A stretch of 64,000 nt of DNA from Methylotenera_A sp046594915 (GTDB taxonomy: Bacteria > Pseudomonadota > Gammaproteobacteria > Burkholderiales > Methylophilaceae). The position numbers and the translations under genes were made by a program. The notes below the pieces were generated by a model. It was not told the origin of the DNA, ran no database searches, and saw only the letters and a list, made by a program, of their open reading frames with translations. Below, one piece after another: positions 49,904 through 59,137 of this stretch; the first letter of the stretch is position 1; each line of letters starts with the position of its first letter. The stretch lies in contig JBKJRC010000006.1 in assembly GCA_046594915.1 (NCBI GenBank), forward strand, positions 62,001 through 126,000, given 5' to 3'.

Positions 49904-51229
49904 GTGACCAGCTTATTTAAAACCGCTTCTCCTATCGCCCCACTTGCAGAACGATTACGTCCTAAAACTTTAGATGAAGTGGTCGGCCAATCGCATTTAT
50001 TGGGCGAAAATAAACCGTTAAGATTAGCGTTTCAATCGGGTAAATTACCTTCGATGATTCTATGGGGTCCGCCAGGCGTGGGCAAAACTACGCTGGCGCG
50101 TTTGATTGCAAACACTGCCGATGCAGAGTTTGTGCCGATTTCTGCCGTAATGTCTGGCATTAAAGATATTCGCGAAGCGGTAGAGCGCGCCGAATTAACG
50201 TTGCAGCAACATGGCCGCAAAACCATTTTATTTGTCGATGAAGTACACAGATTCAATAAAGGTCAGCAAGATGCGTTTTTGCCATTTGTAGAAAGCGGCT
50301 TGATTACGTTTATTGGCGCGACGACGGAAAACCCTTCATTTGAAGTCAATAGCGCGCTATTGAGCCGTGCGCAAGTTTTTGTGTTGAACGCTTTATCAGA
50401 AACTGAGCTAGATTTACTGTTAACTCGCGCACAGCAATTGGTTGCGCCAGATATTCAGTTAACACATGCAGTTAAAGAACAAGTGTTAGATTACGCAGAT
50501 GGTGATGCAAGGCGTTTGTTGAATTTTTTAGAAGGCTTGTTTAACGCCGCTGAAGGCGCAAATGTGTCTGAAATTGATGAAGCCTTTTTGCAAACCACCA
50601 TGGCCAGCAAATTACGCCGCTTTGATAAAGGCGGCGAAGCGTTTTACGACCAGATTTCCGCGCTGCATAAATCGGTGCGCGGTAGCAATCCAGATGCCGC
50701 TTTATATTGGTTTTTGCGTATGATTGATGGCGGTGCAGACCCGCTTTATTTAGGTCGGCGCATTATCCGCATGGCGATTGAAGACATTGGCTTAGCTGAC
50801 CCGCGCGCGCAAACCATGGCGCTTGAAGCGTGGCAGATTTATGAGCGGTTAGGCTCGCCGGAAGGTGAATTGGCACTGGCCAATATGGTGATTTATTTAG
50901 CGGTTGCGCCCAAAAGTAATGCCGCTTATAACGCTTACAATCAAGCCAAAGCGTTTGTGGCGCAAGATAAATCGCGACCAGTGCCATTACACCTAAGAAA
51001 TGCGCCGACTAAACTCATGAAGGCCTTGGATTACGGCAAAGAATACCGCTACGCGCACAACGAGCCAGAAGCCTATGCGGCAGGCGAGCAGTATTTTCCA
51101 GACGAGTTAGAAAAAGAGAGTAAAGTACCGCAATTTTATATCCCCACACCACGTGGCTTAGAAGGTAAAATTGGCGAAAAAATGAAACATTTAAAAGAAC
51201 TAGATAAAAAAGCGAAAGTAAATAAATAG
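49904..51229 (+). CDS. rarA: Replication-associated recombination protein A
   Basis: RarA (MgsA) is an AAA+ ATPase of stalled replication forks. It has Walker A 'WGPPGVGKTTLARLIA', Walker B 'ILFVDEVHRFNKGQQDAFLP', sensor 1 'IGATTENPSFEVNSALLSRAQVF' and a tetramerising C-terminal domain ('AAGEQYFPDEL'). The start is GTG. It precedes serS by one base and forms the ftsK-lolA-(Slam)-rarA-serS group. Confidence 0.96.
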   Translation: MTSLFKTASPIAPLAERLRPKTLDEVVGQSHLLGENKPLRLAFQSGKLPSMILWGPPGVGKTTLARLIANTADAEFVPISAVMSGIKDIREAVERAELTLQQHGRKTILFVDEVHRFNKGQQDAFLPFVESGLITFIGATTENPSFEVNSALLSRAQVFVLNALSETELDLLLTRAQQLVAPDIQLTHAVKEQVLDYADGDARRLLNFLEGLFNAAEGANVSEIDEAFLQTTMASKLRRFDKGGEAFYDQISALHKSVRGSNPDAALYWFLRMIDGGADPLYLGRRIIRMAIEDIGLADPRAQTMALEAWQIYERLGSPEGELALANMVIYLAVAPKSNAAYNAYNQAKAFVAQDKSRPVPLHLRNAPTKLMKALDYGKEYRYAHNEPEAYAAGEQYFPDELEKESKVPQFYIPTPRGLEGKIGEKMKHLKELDKKAKVNK

Positions 51230-51230
51230 T

Positions 51231-52547
51231 ATGTTAGACAAACAACAACTTAGAGCTAATTTAGATAATGTAATTAATAGTTTAAAAAGCCGAAACTTTG
51301 ATTTTGATAAATCTAATTTTTTAGATTTGGAAGTTAAACGTAAAAATATCCAAACCCAAACCGAAACTCTACTAGCCAAGAAAAATGCTGCTTCAAAAAA
51401 GGTTGGCATAGCAAAAAGCAAAGGTGAAGATTTCAGCCAAATTTTGGTTGAGGTTGAAGGCTTGGGCGACGAAATAAAAGAGTGTCAATCTAGTTTATCA
51501 AGAATTAAAAAGAAGCTTAATGACATAGAGCTAAACTTACCTAATCTGCCGCATGAAAGCGCGCCTATAGGTAAATCAGAAGAAGATAACGTTGAAGTAT
51601 GCAAAATTGGAACGCCGCGCAGCTTTGATTTTGAAATCAAAGACCATACCGATGTAGGCACGCCACTTGGACTGGATTTTGATACAGGTATCAAACTATC
51701 TGGCACACGCTTTACCTTTATGCGTGGCGGTGTTGCGAAATTACACCGTGCTTTGGCGCAGTTTATGTTGGATACGCAGACTGAACAGCATGGCTATGAG
51801 GAGTGTTATACCCCCTATTTAGTGAACGCTGAAACATTGATTGGTACTGGCCAGTTGCCAAGATTTGAGCGGGATTTGTTTTCTTTAAATAGTAATCCTA
51901 GAGGATTACTAGATACAGCAGGAGATCAGTTTTTTGGAAATAAGTTTTATTTAATTCCAACATCAGAAGTCACTTTAACCAATACAGTCCGCGATGAAAT
52001 CGTGCCTTTAGAATCTTTGCCAATCAAACTCACTGCACACACACCTTGTTTCCGTTCCGAAGCGGGTTCTTATGGCCGCGATACTAAAGGCATGATTCGG
52101 CAGCACCAGTTTGATAAAGTGGAAATGGTGCAAATCGTGCATCCAAGCAAAAGCTATGAGGCGTTGGAAGAAATGGTCGGGCACGCTGAAAATATCTTAA
52201 AAGCGCTTGAATTGCCGTATCGCGTGGTTTTGCTTTGCACAGGTGATATGGGTTTTAGCGCGTCTAAAACCTATGATTTAGAAGTGTGGTTGCCTGCGCA
52301 AAATACCTATCGTGAAATTTCTAGTGTGAGTAATTGCGAAGCGTTTCAAGCGCGTCGTTTGCAGGCGCGCTTTAGAAATGAGCAGGGCAAAACGGAGTTT
52401 GTGCATACGCTGAACGGTTCTGGTTTGGCGGTAGGGCGCACATTGGTGGCGGTGTTAGAGAATTACCAAAAAGCGGATGGCAGTGTGACGATTCCGACCG
52501 TATTGCGACCATATATGAACAATTTAGAAGTGATTAAACCTGCTTGA
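51231..52547 (+). CDS. serS: Seryl-tRNA synthetase
   Basis: The 438 residues have the N-terminal coiled-coil arm (about 1-105) and the class II core with motif 1, motif 2 ('TPCFRSEAGSYGRDTKGMIRQHQF') and motif 3 ('NGSGLAVGRTLVAVLENY'). Compared with usual SerRS, about 15-18 extra residues stand between 'DLFSL' and 'YLIPTSEV'. The DNA there (51891-51910) is a perfect palindrome, AGTAATCC-TAGA-GGATTACT. The N-terminal half is also visibly AT-richer than the rest. The enzyme is likely functional. Confidence 0.94.
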   Translation: MLDKQQLRANLDNVINSLKSRNFDFDKSNFLDLEVKRKNIQTQTETLLAKKNAASKKVGIAKSKGEDFSQILVEVEGLGDEIKECQSSLSRIKKKLNDIELNLPNLPHESAPIGKSEEDNVEVCKIGTPRSFDFEIKDHTDVGTPLGLDFDTGIKLSGTRFTFMRGGVAKLHRALAQFMLDTQTEQHGYEECYTPYLVNAETLIGTGQLPRFERDLFSLNSNPRGLLDTAGDQFFGNKFYLIPTSEVTLTNTVRDEIVPLESLPIKLTAHTPCFRSEAGSYGRDTKGMIRQHQFDKVEMVQIVHPSKSYEALEEMVGHAENILKALELPYRVVLLCTGDMGFSASKTYDLEVWLPAQNTYREISSVSNCEAFQARRLQARFRNEQGKTEFVHTLNGSGLAVGRTLVAVLENYQKADGSVTIPTVLRPYMNNLEVIKPA

Positions 52548-52574
52548 TTAACCGCACTTAACCCAATAGTTAAC

Positions 52575-52611
52575 CTTAAAAGTTAACACTTTTTTAGCGT
52601 TAACTTTTAAG
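52575..52611. terminator. Hairpin between convergent serS and mltF
   Basis: Perfect 13-base arms CTTAAAAGTTAAC / GTTAACTTTTAAG around an 11-base loop. There is no clean T-tail, but it lies where both genes end. Confidence 0.6.
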
Positions 52612-52627
52612 AGTCCCTATCAAATAA

Positions 52628-54097
52628 CTAATTGGCACTGGCAATTTTGTATTGGTTTTGCGTGTCGTCATAGCTCGGTTCAAAGCGCGTCAAAATATTG
52701 TAATAGCTGCGAATCGATTCCACAAAAACCACCGGCGCGCCACCACTGGCGTAGCCATATTTTGCATTCACATAATAAGTCGGGTCGTTCAGCATCACCA
52801 ACGTTTTTTTCACATCTGCCCAGCGGTCGGGGTTCATATTCAAACGCTGCGCCAACACACGCGCATCTTCAACATGCGCATAACCAATATTGTAGGAAGC
52901 CAAAGCCATGTAAGTGCGGTCAGGCTCTGGCACGCGCTCAGGAATGGTGTCTTTTAGCAGGTTAATATATTTGGCACCAGCCGGAATGCTTTGTTTGGGA
53001 TCTAGTCTATCGCTGACTTGCATCAGGTCGGCAGTGCTTTCAGTTAACATCATCAGGCCACGCACATTGGTAGGCGATGTACTAAACGTATCCCAATGCG
53101 ATTCTTGATAACTAATCGCGGCAATTAAACGCCAGTCTAAGTCGGTGATTTCTTGCGCTTGCTGAAAAAGCCGTTTGTATTTTGGTAATAAACTATGACT
53201 GCGAATGATAAAAGCCTTCACGTCCACAGGTTTTAAACGCTTAACATTGCCGTGATAACGATCGATTAAATTACGCAAAGACCCATTTTTTTTAATCTTG
53301 CTAAAAAACGCATTCACTTTTTTTAGCAACTCGGGATCACCATCTTTAGGCAACGCCCACGCGATTTTTTCAGGTTCGCCAATCGCAAATGCGATGCCCA
53401 AAGTAGGGTAATAATTTTGCATAATAGAAACCAGATGGCTGTCGGCGATGGTGTAATCAATTTCGCCTTCGGATAACTCCTGCAGTAATTGCTCAGAACC
53501 AACATGCAAGCGCTCTTGCCAAACTAAGCCTGGTTGGCTTGGTTGCAGCTTAATTAATCGCTCTACAAAGCTGGTGCCTGCAGGCACTGTAATTAATCGG
53601 CCTGCCAAATCTTTTATTTTTTTCGGCGGTTTTTTCTGCTCTTGCTTCACTTTCTCAATGTTATAAACCACCACCTGTTGCACATCTTGATAAGGGGTAG
53701 AAAAATTGATGATTTGCTTGCGTTCATCTGTAATCGTCACATCAGCGGCAGCGATAGCGGCTTTTTTATGTAGAATGGCAGGAATTACTTGGTTAATGCT
53801 ATTCGCGACGATAAGTTTAAGTTGTGTGTTATCGCCTAAATTTTTAACAAATAATTGGATTAAATCGTACTCAAGCCCGGCAGCTTGCTTGTTGTCATCC
53901 ACATAATAAGTATTAGGGCTGTTTAACGTGACAAATGTGAGTACTTTAGCGTTTTTGTCCGCAGTGGGGCTAATAACCACTTTGGTACCGTCATCTTTTA
54001 TTTTGTCGCTGGGCGGGTTGCAAGCGGCCAATAAAACAGTGACACACAGTAAAAAAACCAAAGATAATGCGCGATTTAAACCACGCAAATTTGGCAT
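52628..54097 (-). CDS. mltF: Membrane-bound lytic murein transglycosylase F
   Basis: The product is a lipoprotein (signal ending 'LLAAC'), then an ABC-type solute-binding fold (about 45-290), then an SLT catalytic domain ('LIAAISYQESHWDTFSTSPTNVRGLMMLTESTA', with the catalytic Glu in 'ISYQESHW'). MltF cuts peptidoglycan strands in the periplasm. The ATG at 54097 is preferred; a TTG at 54121 is possible. It follows rpiA by about 30 bases on the same strand. Confidence 0.95.
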   Translation of the reverse strand: MPNLRGLNRALSLVFLLCVTVLLAACNPPSDKIKDDGTKVVISPTADKNAKVLTFVTLNSPNTYYVDDNKQAAGLEYDLIQLFVKNLGDNTQLKLIVANSINQVIPAILHKKAAIAAADVTITDERKQIINFSTPYQDVQQVVVYNIEKVKQEQKKPPKKIKDLAGRLITVPAGTSFVERLIKLQPSQPGLVWQERLHVGSEQLLQELSEGEIDYTIADSHLVSIMQNYYPTLGIAFAIGEPEKIAWALPKDGDPELLKKVNAFFSKIKKNGSLRNLIDRYHGNVKRLKPVDVKAFIIRSHSLLPKYKRLFQQAQEITDLDWRLIAAISYQESHWDTFSTSPTNVRGLMMLTESTADLMQVSDRLDPKQSIPAGAKYINLLKDTIPERVPEPDRTYMALASYNIGYAHVEDARVLAQRLNMNPDRWADVKKTLVMLNDPTYYVNAKYGYASGGAPVVFVESIRSYYNILTRFEPSYDDTQNQYKIASAN

Positions 54098-54124
54098 TAA
54101 TATGTGGTTAAGTATGAACAAATA

Positions 54125-54832
54125 TCAGGCCCAATTTTCAGTGACAACGCCTTCATGGGCAATCAAGGTTGCGCTTGTTAATCCAAGAAAAATGCCATGT
54201 TCTACCACGCCGGGCGTATTGTGAATCAATTGATTTAATTGCGCTTGTGAAATAGATTGATCAAAACGCATATCTAGCACCAAACTGCCGTGTGATGTAA
54301 CCGTTAAACCATCTTTTGCCACATTCTGGCGTAAATCACCCACGCCGCCTTCTTGCTCTAAGCTATATTTGGCGGCTTTCCACGCCATTGGCATCACTTC
54401 AATCGGAATCGCGAAATTGCTGCCAATACGGTCGACTAATTTACTGTTATCCGCCACCACTAAAAATTGTTTGGCCGCTTTTGCCAGTAATTTTTCCAGC
54501 ACCAAATCGTAGCCACGGCCTTTTAGTAGCGTCATATCTGGTGTGATTTCATCGGCGCCATCCACATATAAATCAATCTCAGCGATTTGATTCAGCGCAA
54601 TCACATTTAAGCCCAAGCTTTGCGCTTTGATCATGCTGACGACTGAGCTGGCAATCGTGATGACTTTTAGGTTTTCATTCCGCTGGCGTCGTGCTAATTC
54701 TTCAATAAAATAATTGGCAGTAGAGCCTGTGCCCAGGCCAACTAGCATGCCGTTTTTGACGTAATTGGCGGCGTAAAGCGCAACGGCTAGTTTATCATTA
54801 AAAGGCTTATCGTTAATGGGCTTATCACTCAT
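54125..54832 (-). CDS. rpiA: Ribose-5-phosphate isomerase A
   Basis: RpiA interconverts ribose- and ribulose-5-phosphate. The 235 residues have 'VGLGTGSTANYFIEEL' and 'DLYVDGADEITPDM', typical of RpiA. The next loop reads 'LLKGRGYDLVLEKLLA', where the common form is KGGGGAL(T/L)REK. The catalytic Glu/Lys region is otherwise in place ('VVADNSKLVDRIG', 'PIEVMP'). This could be a lineage variant. Residues 1-14 are a low-conservation leader with a repeated 'NDKP/NDKL'. Confidence 0.92.
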   Translation of the reverse strand: MSDKPINDKPFNDKLAVALYAANYVKNGMLVGLGTGSTANYFIEELARRQRNENLKVITIASSVVSMIKAQSLGLNVIALNQIAEIDLYVDGADEITPDMTLLKGRGYDLVLEKLLAKAAKQFLVVADNSKLVDRIGSNFAIPIEVMPMAWKAAKYSLEQEGGVGDLRQNVAKDGLTVTSHGSLVLDMRFDQSISQAQLNQLIHNTPGVVEHGIFLGLTSATLIAHEGVVTENWA

Positions 54833-54973
54833 GCTTCAGCACTCCTCTAGACTTACTATTTGCAACCCGTATAAGTAGCGTTGCTTAATTGTTATTGTGG
54901 CTTATTTAACACTAAGCTTAAGGTTATAATAGGTAATAAGTCACCATTATCCAAGTCATTTTCTAGCCCATTT

Positions 54974-57900
54974 ATGCAGTTAACTCCCCCCAAATCCAAC
55001 CAAAAAAGTCGTTTTTCGTATGCTGCCAATGGCTTAGATAGCTTATCTCTTGCATCACTTGCATGTCGTTTAAAAACAACAAATAGCACAACAAGCAGCA
55101 CAACACTCGTGGCAAAAAAGTCACCATTGGTGGTGTTTACGTCCAATGCATTTGAAGCGCAACGGCTGCTGGAAGAAATACCATATTTTGCGCCAGAGTT
55201 AAGCGTGCGTTTGCTGCCAGATTGGGAAACCCTGCCATACGATGTGTTTTCGCCGCATCCTGATTTGATTTCGGAACGGCTGGCGACTTTGTACCAAATT
55301 AGCCAAAATCAGTGCGATGTTGTTCTAGTGCCAATTGGGACTGCGCTGATTCGCTTGCCTGCAGTGGCTTATTTGGCAGGCCACAGCTTTATGCTTAAAA
55401 AAGGCCAAAAGCTTAATTTAGAAGCCTTGCGCCATCAATGCGCACAAGCGGGTTATCACCACGTCTCACAAGTTATTTCGCCAGGTGAATTTAGCGTGCG
55501 CGGTGGCTTGGTGGATTTATTCCCCATGGGCAGTGTTTTCCCGTTTCGCATTGATTTGTTTGATGATGAGATTGAAAGCATCCGTACTTTTGACGTAGAT
55601 ACGCAACGCAGCTTGTATCCTGTGCCAGAAATCCGCTTATTGCCGGCGCGTGAATTTCCGCTGGATGATAAAGGTATCGCCACTTTTCGAAGCAATTTTA
55701 GGGAGCAATTTGAAGGCGATCCGCAACGCGCGACCATTTATAAAAACGTGAGTAAAGGCGTGGCCAGTGGCGGTATTGAATGGTATTTACCGCTATTTTT
55801 TGAGTTAACTTCTACGCTGCTGGATTACCTACCAGACAATACCACCATTTGCCTGCATGGCAATTGCGATAAGGCCGCGCAACAGTTTTGGACCGAAACC
55901 AATTCGCGTTACCGATTATTGGCGCACGACCCAGAACGGCCAATTTTAAAACCAGACGTATTGCTGATTAAAACCGATGAGTTTTTTGCGCAGACACAAC
56001 ATTACCCCGTTTTAGTGTTAACCCACGAAGCCAAAAATCCGCTGCCGGCTTTGGATATTGAACGCCGTGCCGAGCAACCGTTGCATAAGTTACAAGCTTT
56101 TATCAAAGCCAAAAAGAAGCGCATTTTAATCACTGCTGAAAGTTTAGGTCGCCGCGAAACCATGTTGCAACTGTTTTCAGAGCATGGCATCCATATGCCC
56201 ACTTGCGAAACATGGGCAGAGTTTCAAGCCAGCGATGTGTCACTCATGCTGGGTGTTTCGCCTCTGCACAATGGCTTTTATGACGACGTAATTCTGATCA
56301 CCGAATCTGAGTTGTATTCAGGTACTGTGCGCCAGCAACGCAGACGCGAGAAAGAAAAAGCCCGCAATACAGAAGGTATGCTCAAAGATTTATCAGAGCT
56401 GCGAATTTCAGATCCAGTAGTACACGAGCAGCATGGCGTAGGGCGTTACAAAGGCTTGATGAATCTGGATTTTGGCGAAGGTGAAACCGAATTTTTGTTG
56501 CTGGAATATTTTGGTGACGATAAATTATATGTGCCTGTTTCTCAACTATTCTTAATCTCGCGTTATTCTGGCGGGCCGCCAGAAAGTGCGCCGCTGCACC
56601 GTTTAGGTTCTGGCCAATGGGAAAAAGCCAAGAAAAAAGCATTGAAACAAATTCGCGACACAGCCGCGGAATTGCTCAATTTATATGCGCAGCGCGCGGC
56701 GCGGCGCGGACATGCGTTTACCTTAAGCTTAAAAGATTACGAAGCGTTTTGTGAGGGCTTTCCATTTGAAGAAACGCCAGACCAATTAGAAGCGATAGAA
56801 AACGTCATTAAAGACATGCAATCTGGCCGCCCAATGGATAGGCTAGTATGTGGCGATGTGGGCTTTGGCAAAACTGAGGTAGCGCTACGCGCCGCTTTTG
56901 TCGCAGTGATGGGCGGCCGACAAGTGGCCGTGCTGGTCCCAACCACTTTATTGGCAGAACAGCATTATCAAAATTTCTGTGATCGTTTTGCAGAATGGCC
57001 GATTAAAATTGCCGAAATTTCACGCTTTAGAAGCGCCAAAGAGCAAAAGCAAGCCTTGGCTGATTTGGCTGAAGGCAAAGTGGATATTATTATCGGCACA
57101 CACCGTTTGATTCAAAAAGATGTCATCTTTAAAAACTTAGGCTTGGCGATTCTGGATGAAGAACATCGGTTTGGCGTGCGTCAAAAGGAACAGCTAAAAG
57201 CCTTGCGCGCAGAGGTTGATATATTAACGCTCACCGCAACCCCCATTCCACGCACGTTGAGTATGGCGATGGAAGGCTTGCGCGAATTTAGCGTCATCGC
57301 CACACCGCCGCAAAAACGTCTGAGCATTAAAACCTTTCATACCTATTATTCTGACGGCATTATTCGCGAAGCGGTGATGCGCGAATTTAAGCGCGGCGGC
57401 CAAGTTTACTTTTTGCATAACGAAGTGGATACCATTTTTGTGCAAAAAGAAAAGCTGGAAAAAATCATTCCCGAAGCGCGCATTGCCATTGCGCACGGCC
57501 AATTGCGCGAGCGTGAGCTGGAACATGTGATGCGCGATTTTTATCAGCAGCGCAGTAATATTTTGCTGTGCACCACTATTATTGAAACCGGTATTGATGT
57601 GCCCACTGCCAATACAATTATCATGAATCGCGCCGATATGTTTGGCCTAGCGCAGTTGCATCAGTTGCGTGGTCGCGTAGGGCGCAGCCATCATCAGGCT
57701 TATGCCTATTTGCTCACCGATGAACACCGCAAAATCACGCCGCAAGCGCAAAAAAGGTTGGATGCGATTCAGTTATTAGAAGATTTAGGCGCAGGTTTCC
57801 ACTTAGCCATGCACGATTTAGAGATTCGCGGTGCGGGTGAATTGCTTGGCGATAGCCAAAGTGGTGAGATGCAGGAAATTGGTTTTAGCCTGTATTCCGA

Positions 57901-58399
57901 TATGCTCAACCATGCCGTGAAGCAGCTAAAAGCCGGTAAAGAGCCCGATTTAAATGCGCCATTGGGTGTGACCACAGAAATTAATCTCCATGTGCCCGCC
58001 TTGTTAACCAACGCTTATTGCCCCGATGTACACGAGCGTTTGGTGATTTACAAACGCCTGGCCAATGCCAATAACGATGACGAATTGGATAATCTGCAAG
58101 AAGAGTTGATTGACCGTTTTGGCTTGCTACCAGAGCAAGGCGAAGCATTGATGGCGTGTCACCGATTACGCATTGCCGCAAAACCGCTAGGCATTAATAA
58201 AATTGACGCCTCTGACAGCGCGATTCAATTACATTTTGCGCAAACCACCGAAATTGACCCGATGAAACTAATCGATTTATTGCAACGCGATCGCCGCGCC
58301 CGCATGAACGGCCCAGATAAATTGCGTGTGACCGTACAATTGGGTAATGTGGCACATCGCGCCGAATTTGTTAAAACGCTGTTAAAAGAATTTGTATAA
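54974..58399 (+). CDS. mfd: Transcription-repair coupling factor
   Basis: Mfd removes stalled RNA polymerase and recruits UvrA. The ATG at 54974 gives 1141 residues (1148 in E. coli); a frame from 54881 adds an unconserved 31. There is a UvrB-like N-terminal region ('LPDWETLPYDVFSPHPDLISERL'), an RNA-polymerase-interaction domain ('DPVVHEQHGVGRYKGL'), and a RecG-like helicase ('GDVGFGKTEVALRAAF', 'LDEEHRFGVRQKEQL', 'RGRVGRSHHQAYAYLL'). The TRCF domain is at the end. Monocistronic. Confidence 0.97.
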   Translation: MQLTPPKSNQKSRFSYAANGLDSLSLASLACRLKTTNSTTSSTTLVAKKSPLVVFTSNAFEAQRLLEEIPYFAPELSVRLLPDWETLPYDVFSPHPDLISERLATLYQISQNQCDVVLVPIGTALIRLPAVAYLAGHSFMLKKGQKLNLEALRHQCAQAGYHHVSQVISPGEFSVRGGLVDLFPMGSVFPFRIDLFDDEIESIRTFDVDTQRSLYPVPEIRLLPAREFPLDDKGIATFRSNFREQFEGDPQRATIYKNVSKGVASGGIEWYLPLFFELTSTLLDYLPDNTTICLHGNCDKAAQQFWTETNSRYRLLAHDPERPILKPDVLLIKTDEFFAQTQHYPVLVLTHEAKNPLPALDIERRAEQPLHKLQAFIKAKKKRILITAESLGRRETMLQLFSEHGIHMPTCETWAEFQASDVSLMLGVSPLHNGFYDDVILITESELYSGTVRQQRRREKEKARNTEGMLKDLSELRISDPVVHEQHGVGRYKGLMNLDFGEGETEFLLLEYFGDDKLYVPVSQLFLISRYSGGPPESAPLHRLGSGQWEKAKKKALKQIRDTAAELLNLYAQRAARRGHAFTLSLKDYEAFCEGFPFEETPDQLEAIENVIKDMQSGRPMDRLVCGDVGFGKTEVALRAAFVAVMGGRQVAVLVPTTLLAEQHYQNFCDRFAEWPIKIAEISRFRSAKEQKQALADLAEGKVDIIIGTHRLIQKDVIFKNLGLAILDEEHRFGVRQKEQLKALRAEVDILTLTATPIPRTLSMAMEGLREFSVIATPPQKRLSIKTFHTYYSDGIIREAVMREFKRGGQVYFLHNEVDTIFVQKEKLEKIIPEARIAIAHGQLRERELEHVMRDFYQQRSNILLCTTIIETGIDVPTANTIIMNRADMFGLAQLHQLRGRVGRSHHQAYAYLLTDEHRKITPQAQKRLDAIQLLEDLGAGFHLAMHDLEIRGAGELLGDSQSGEMQEIGFSLYSDMLNHAVKQLKAGKEPDLNAPLGVTTEINLHVPALLTNAYCPDVHERLVIYKRLANANNDDELDNLQEELIDRFGLLPEQGEALMACHRLRIAAKPLGINKIDASDSAIQLHFAQTTEIDPMKLIDLLQRDRRARMNGPDKLRVTVQLGNVAHRAEFVKTLLKEFV

Positions 58400-58487
58400 G
58401 TTAACACTTTTTATGGGTTAAGTTTTTGCGAAAACATGATTTGAAAAATGAATACCAGTTCAAAAATTGAAGGCTAGGAAAAACTAA

Positions 58488-59099
58488 ATGTTAGAAAAAA
58501 TCATCACCGCAGTTGCCGTTTGGATTATGGGCGTGATCTCTGCGATGGGTTACGGTGGCATCGTGTTGCTGATGGCGATTGAATCAGCCTGCATTCCCTT
58601 ACCCAGCGAAATCATTATGCCATTTGCGGGCTTTTTGGTGAGCAAAGGCGAAATGACTTTATTTGGTATCGCCATGGCAGGCGCAATCGGGTGCGTAGTC
58701 GGTTCGATTCCCGCTTATTATTTGGGCATGTTTGGCGGCAGGCCGTTGGCAGAAAAATACGGTAAATATGTGTTAATCAGCAAAAAAGATTTAGATATGG
58801 CGGACAGATGGTTTGCTACGCATGGCGAAATTATTATTTTTATCGCGCGATTATTGCCTGGTGTGCGTACCTTTATTGCCTTCCCTGCAGGTATGGCGCG
58901 CATGAATATGACACGCTTTATTGTGTATACGTTTGTGGGCTCATTTATTTGGTGCTGGGTGCTAGGGTTTGTTGGCATGAAAGCAGGCGAGCATTGGGAA
59001 AGCTTGAGCGTGTATTTTCATCAAGCACACTATGTGATTATTGCCGCTGGCTTGGCGTTTGTGGCTTGGTATGTGTGGCAGCATTTTAAAGAAAGTTAA
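58488..59099 (+). CDS. DedA family membrane protein
   Basis: The 203 residues have 4-6 membrane segments and the DedA/SNARE-associated motifs 'ESACIPLPSEIIMPFAGFL', 'GSIPAYYLGMFGGRPLAEKYG' and 'RLLPGVRTFIAFPAGMARMNMTRF'. DedA proteins move phospholipids or undecaprenyl phosphate across the membrane. It reads in the same direction as mfd, 90 bases after it. Confidence 0.93.
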   Translation: MLEKIITAVAVWIMGVISAMGYGGIVLLMAIESACIPLPSEIIMPFAGFLVSKGEMTLFGIAMAGAIGCVVGSIPAYYLGMFGGRPLAEKYGKYVLISKKDLDMADRWFATHGEIIIFIARLLPGVRTFIAFPAGMARMNMTRFIVYTFVGSFIWCWVLGFVGMKAGEHWESLSVYFHQAHYVIIAAGLAFVAWYVWQHFKES

Positions 59100-59137
59100 C
59101 GCTTAATTTGAGGCAAAAAATTGATAGAAACACTCGC

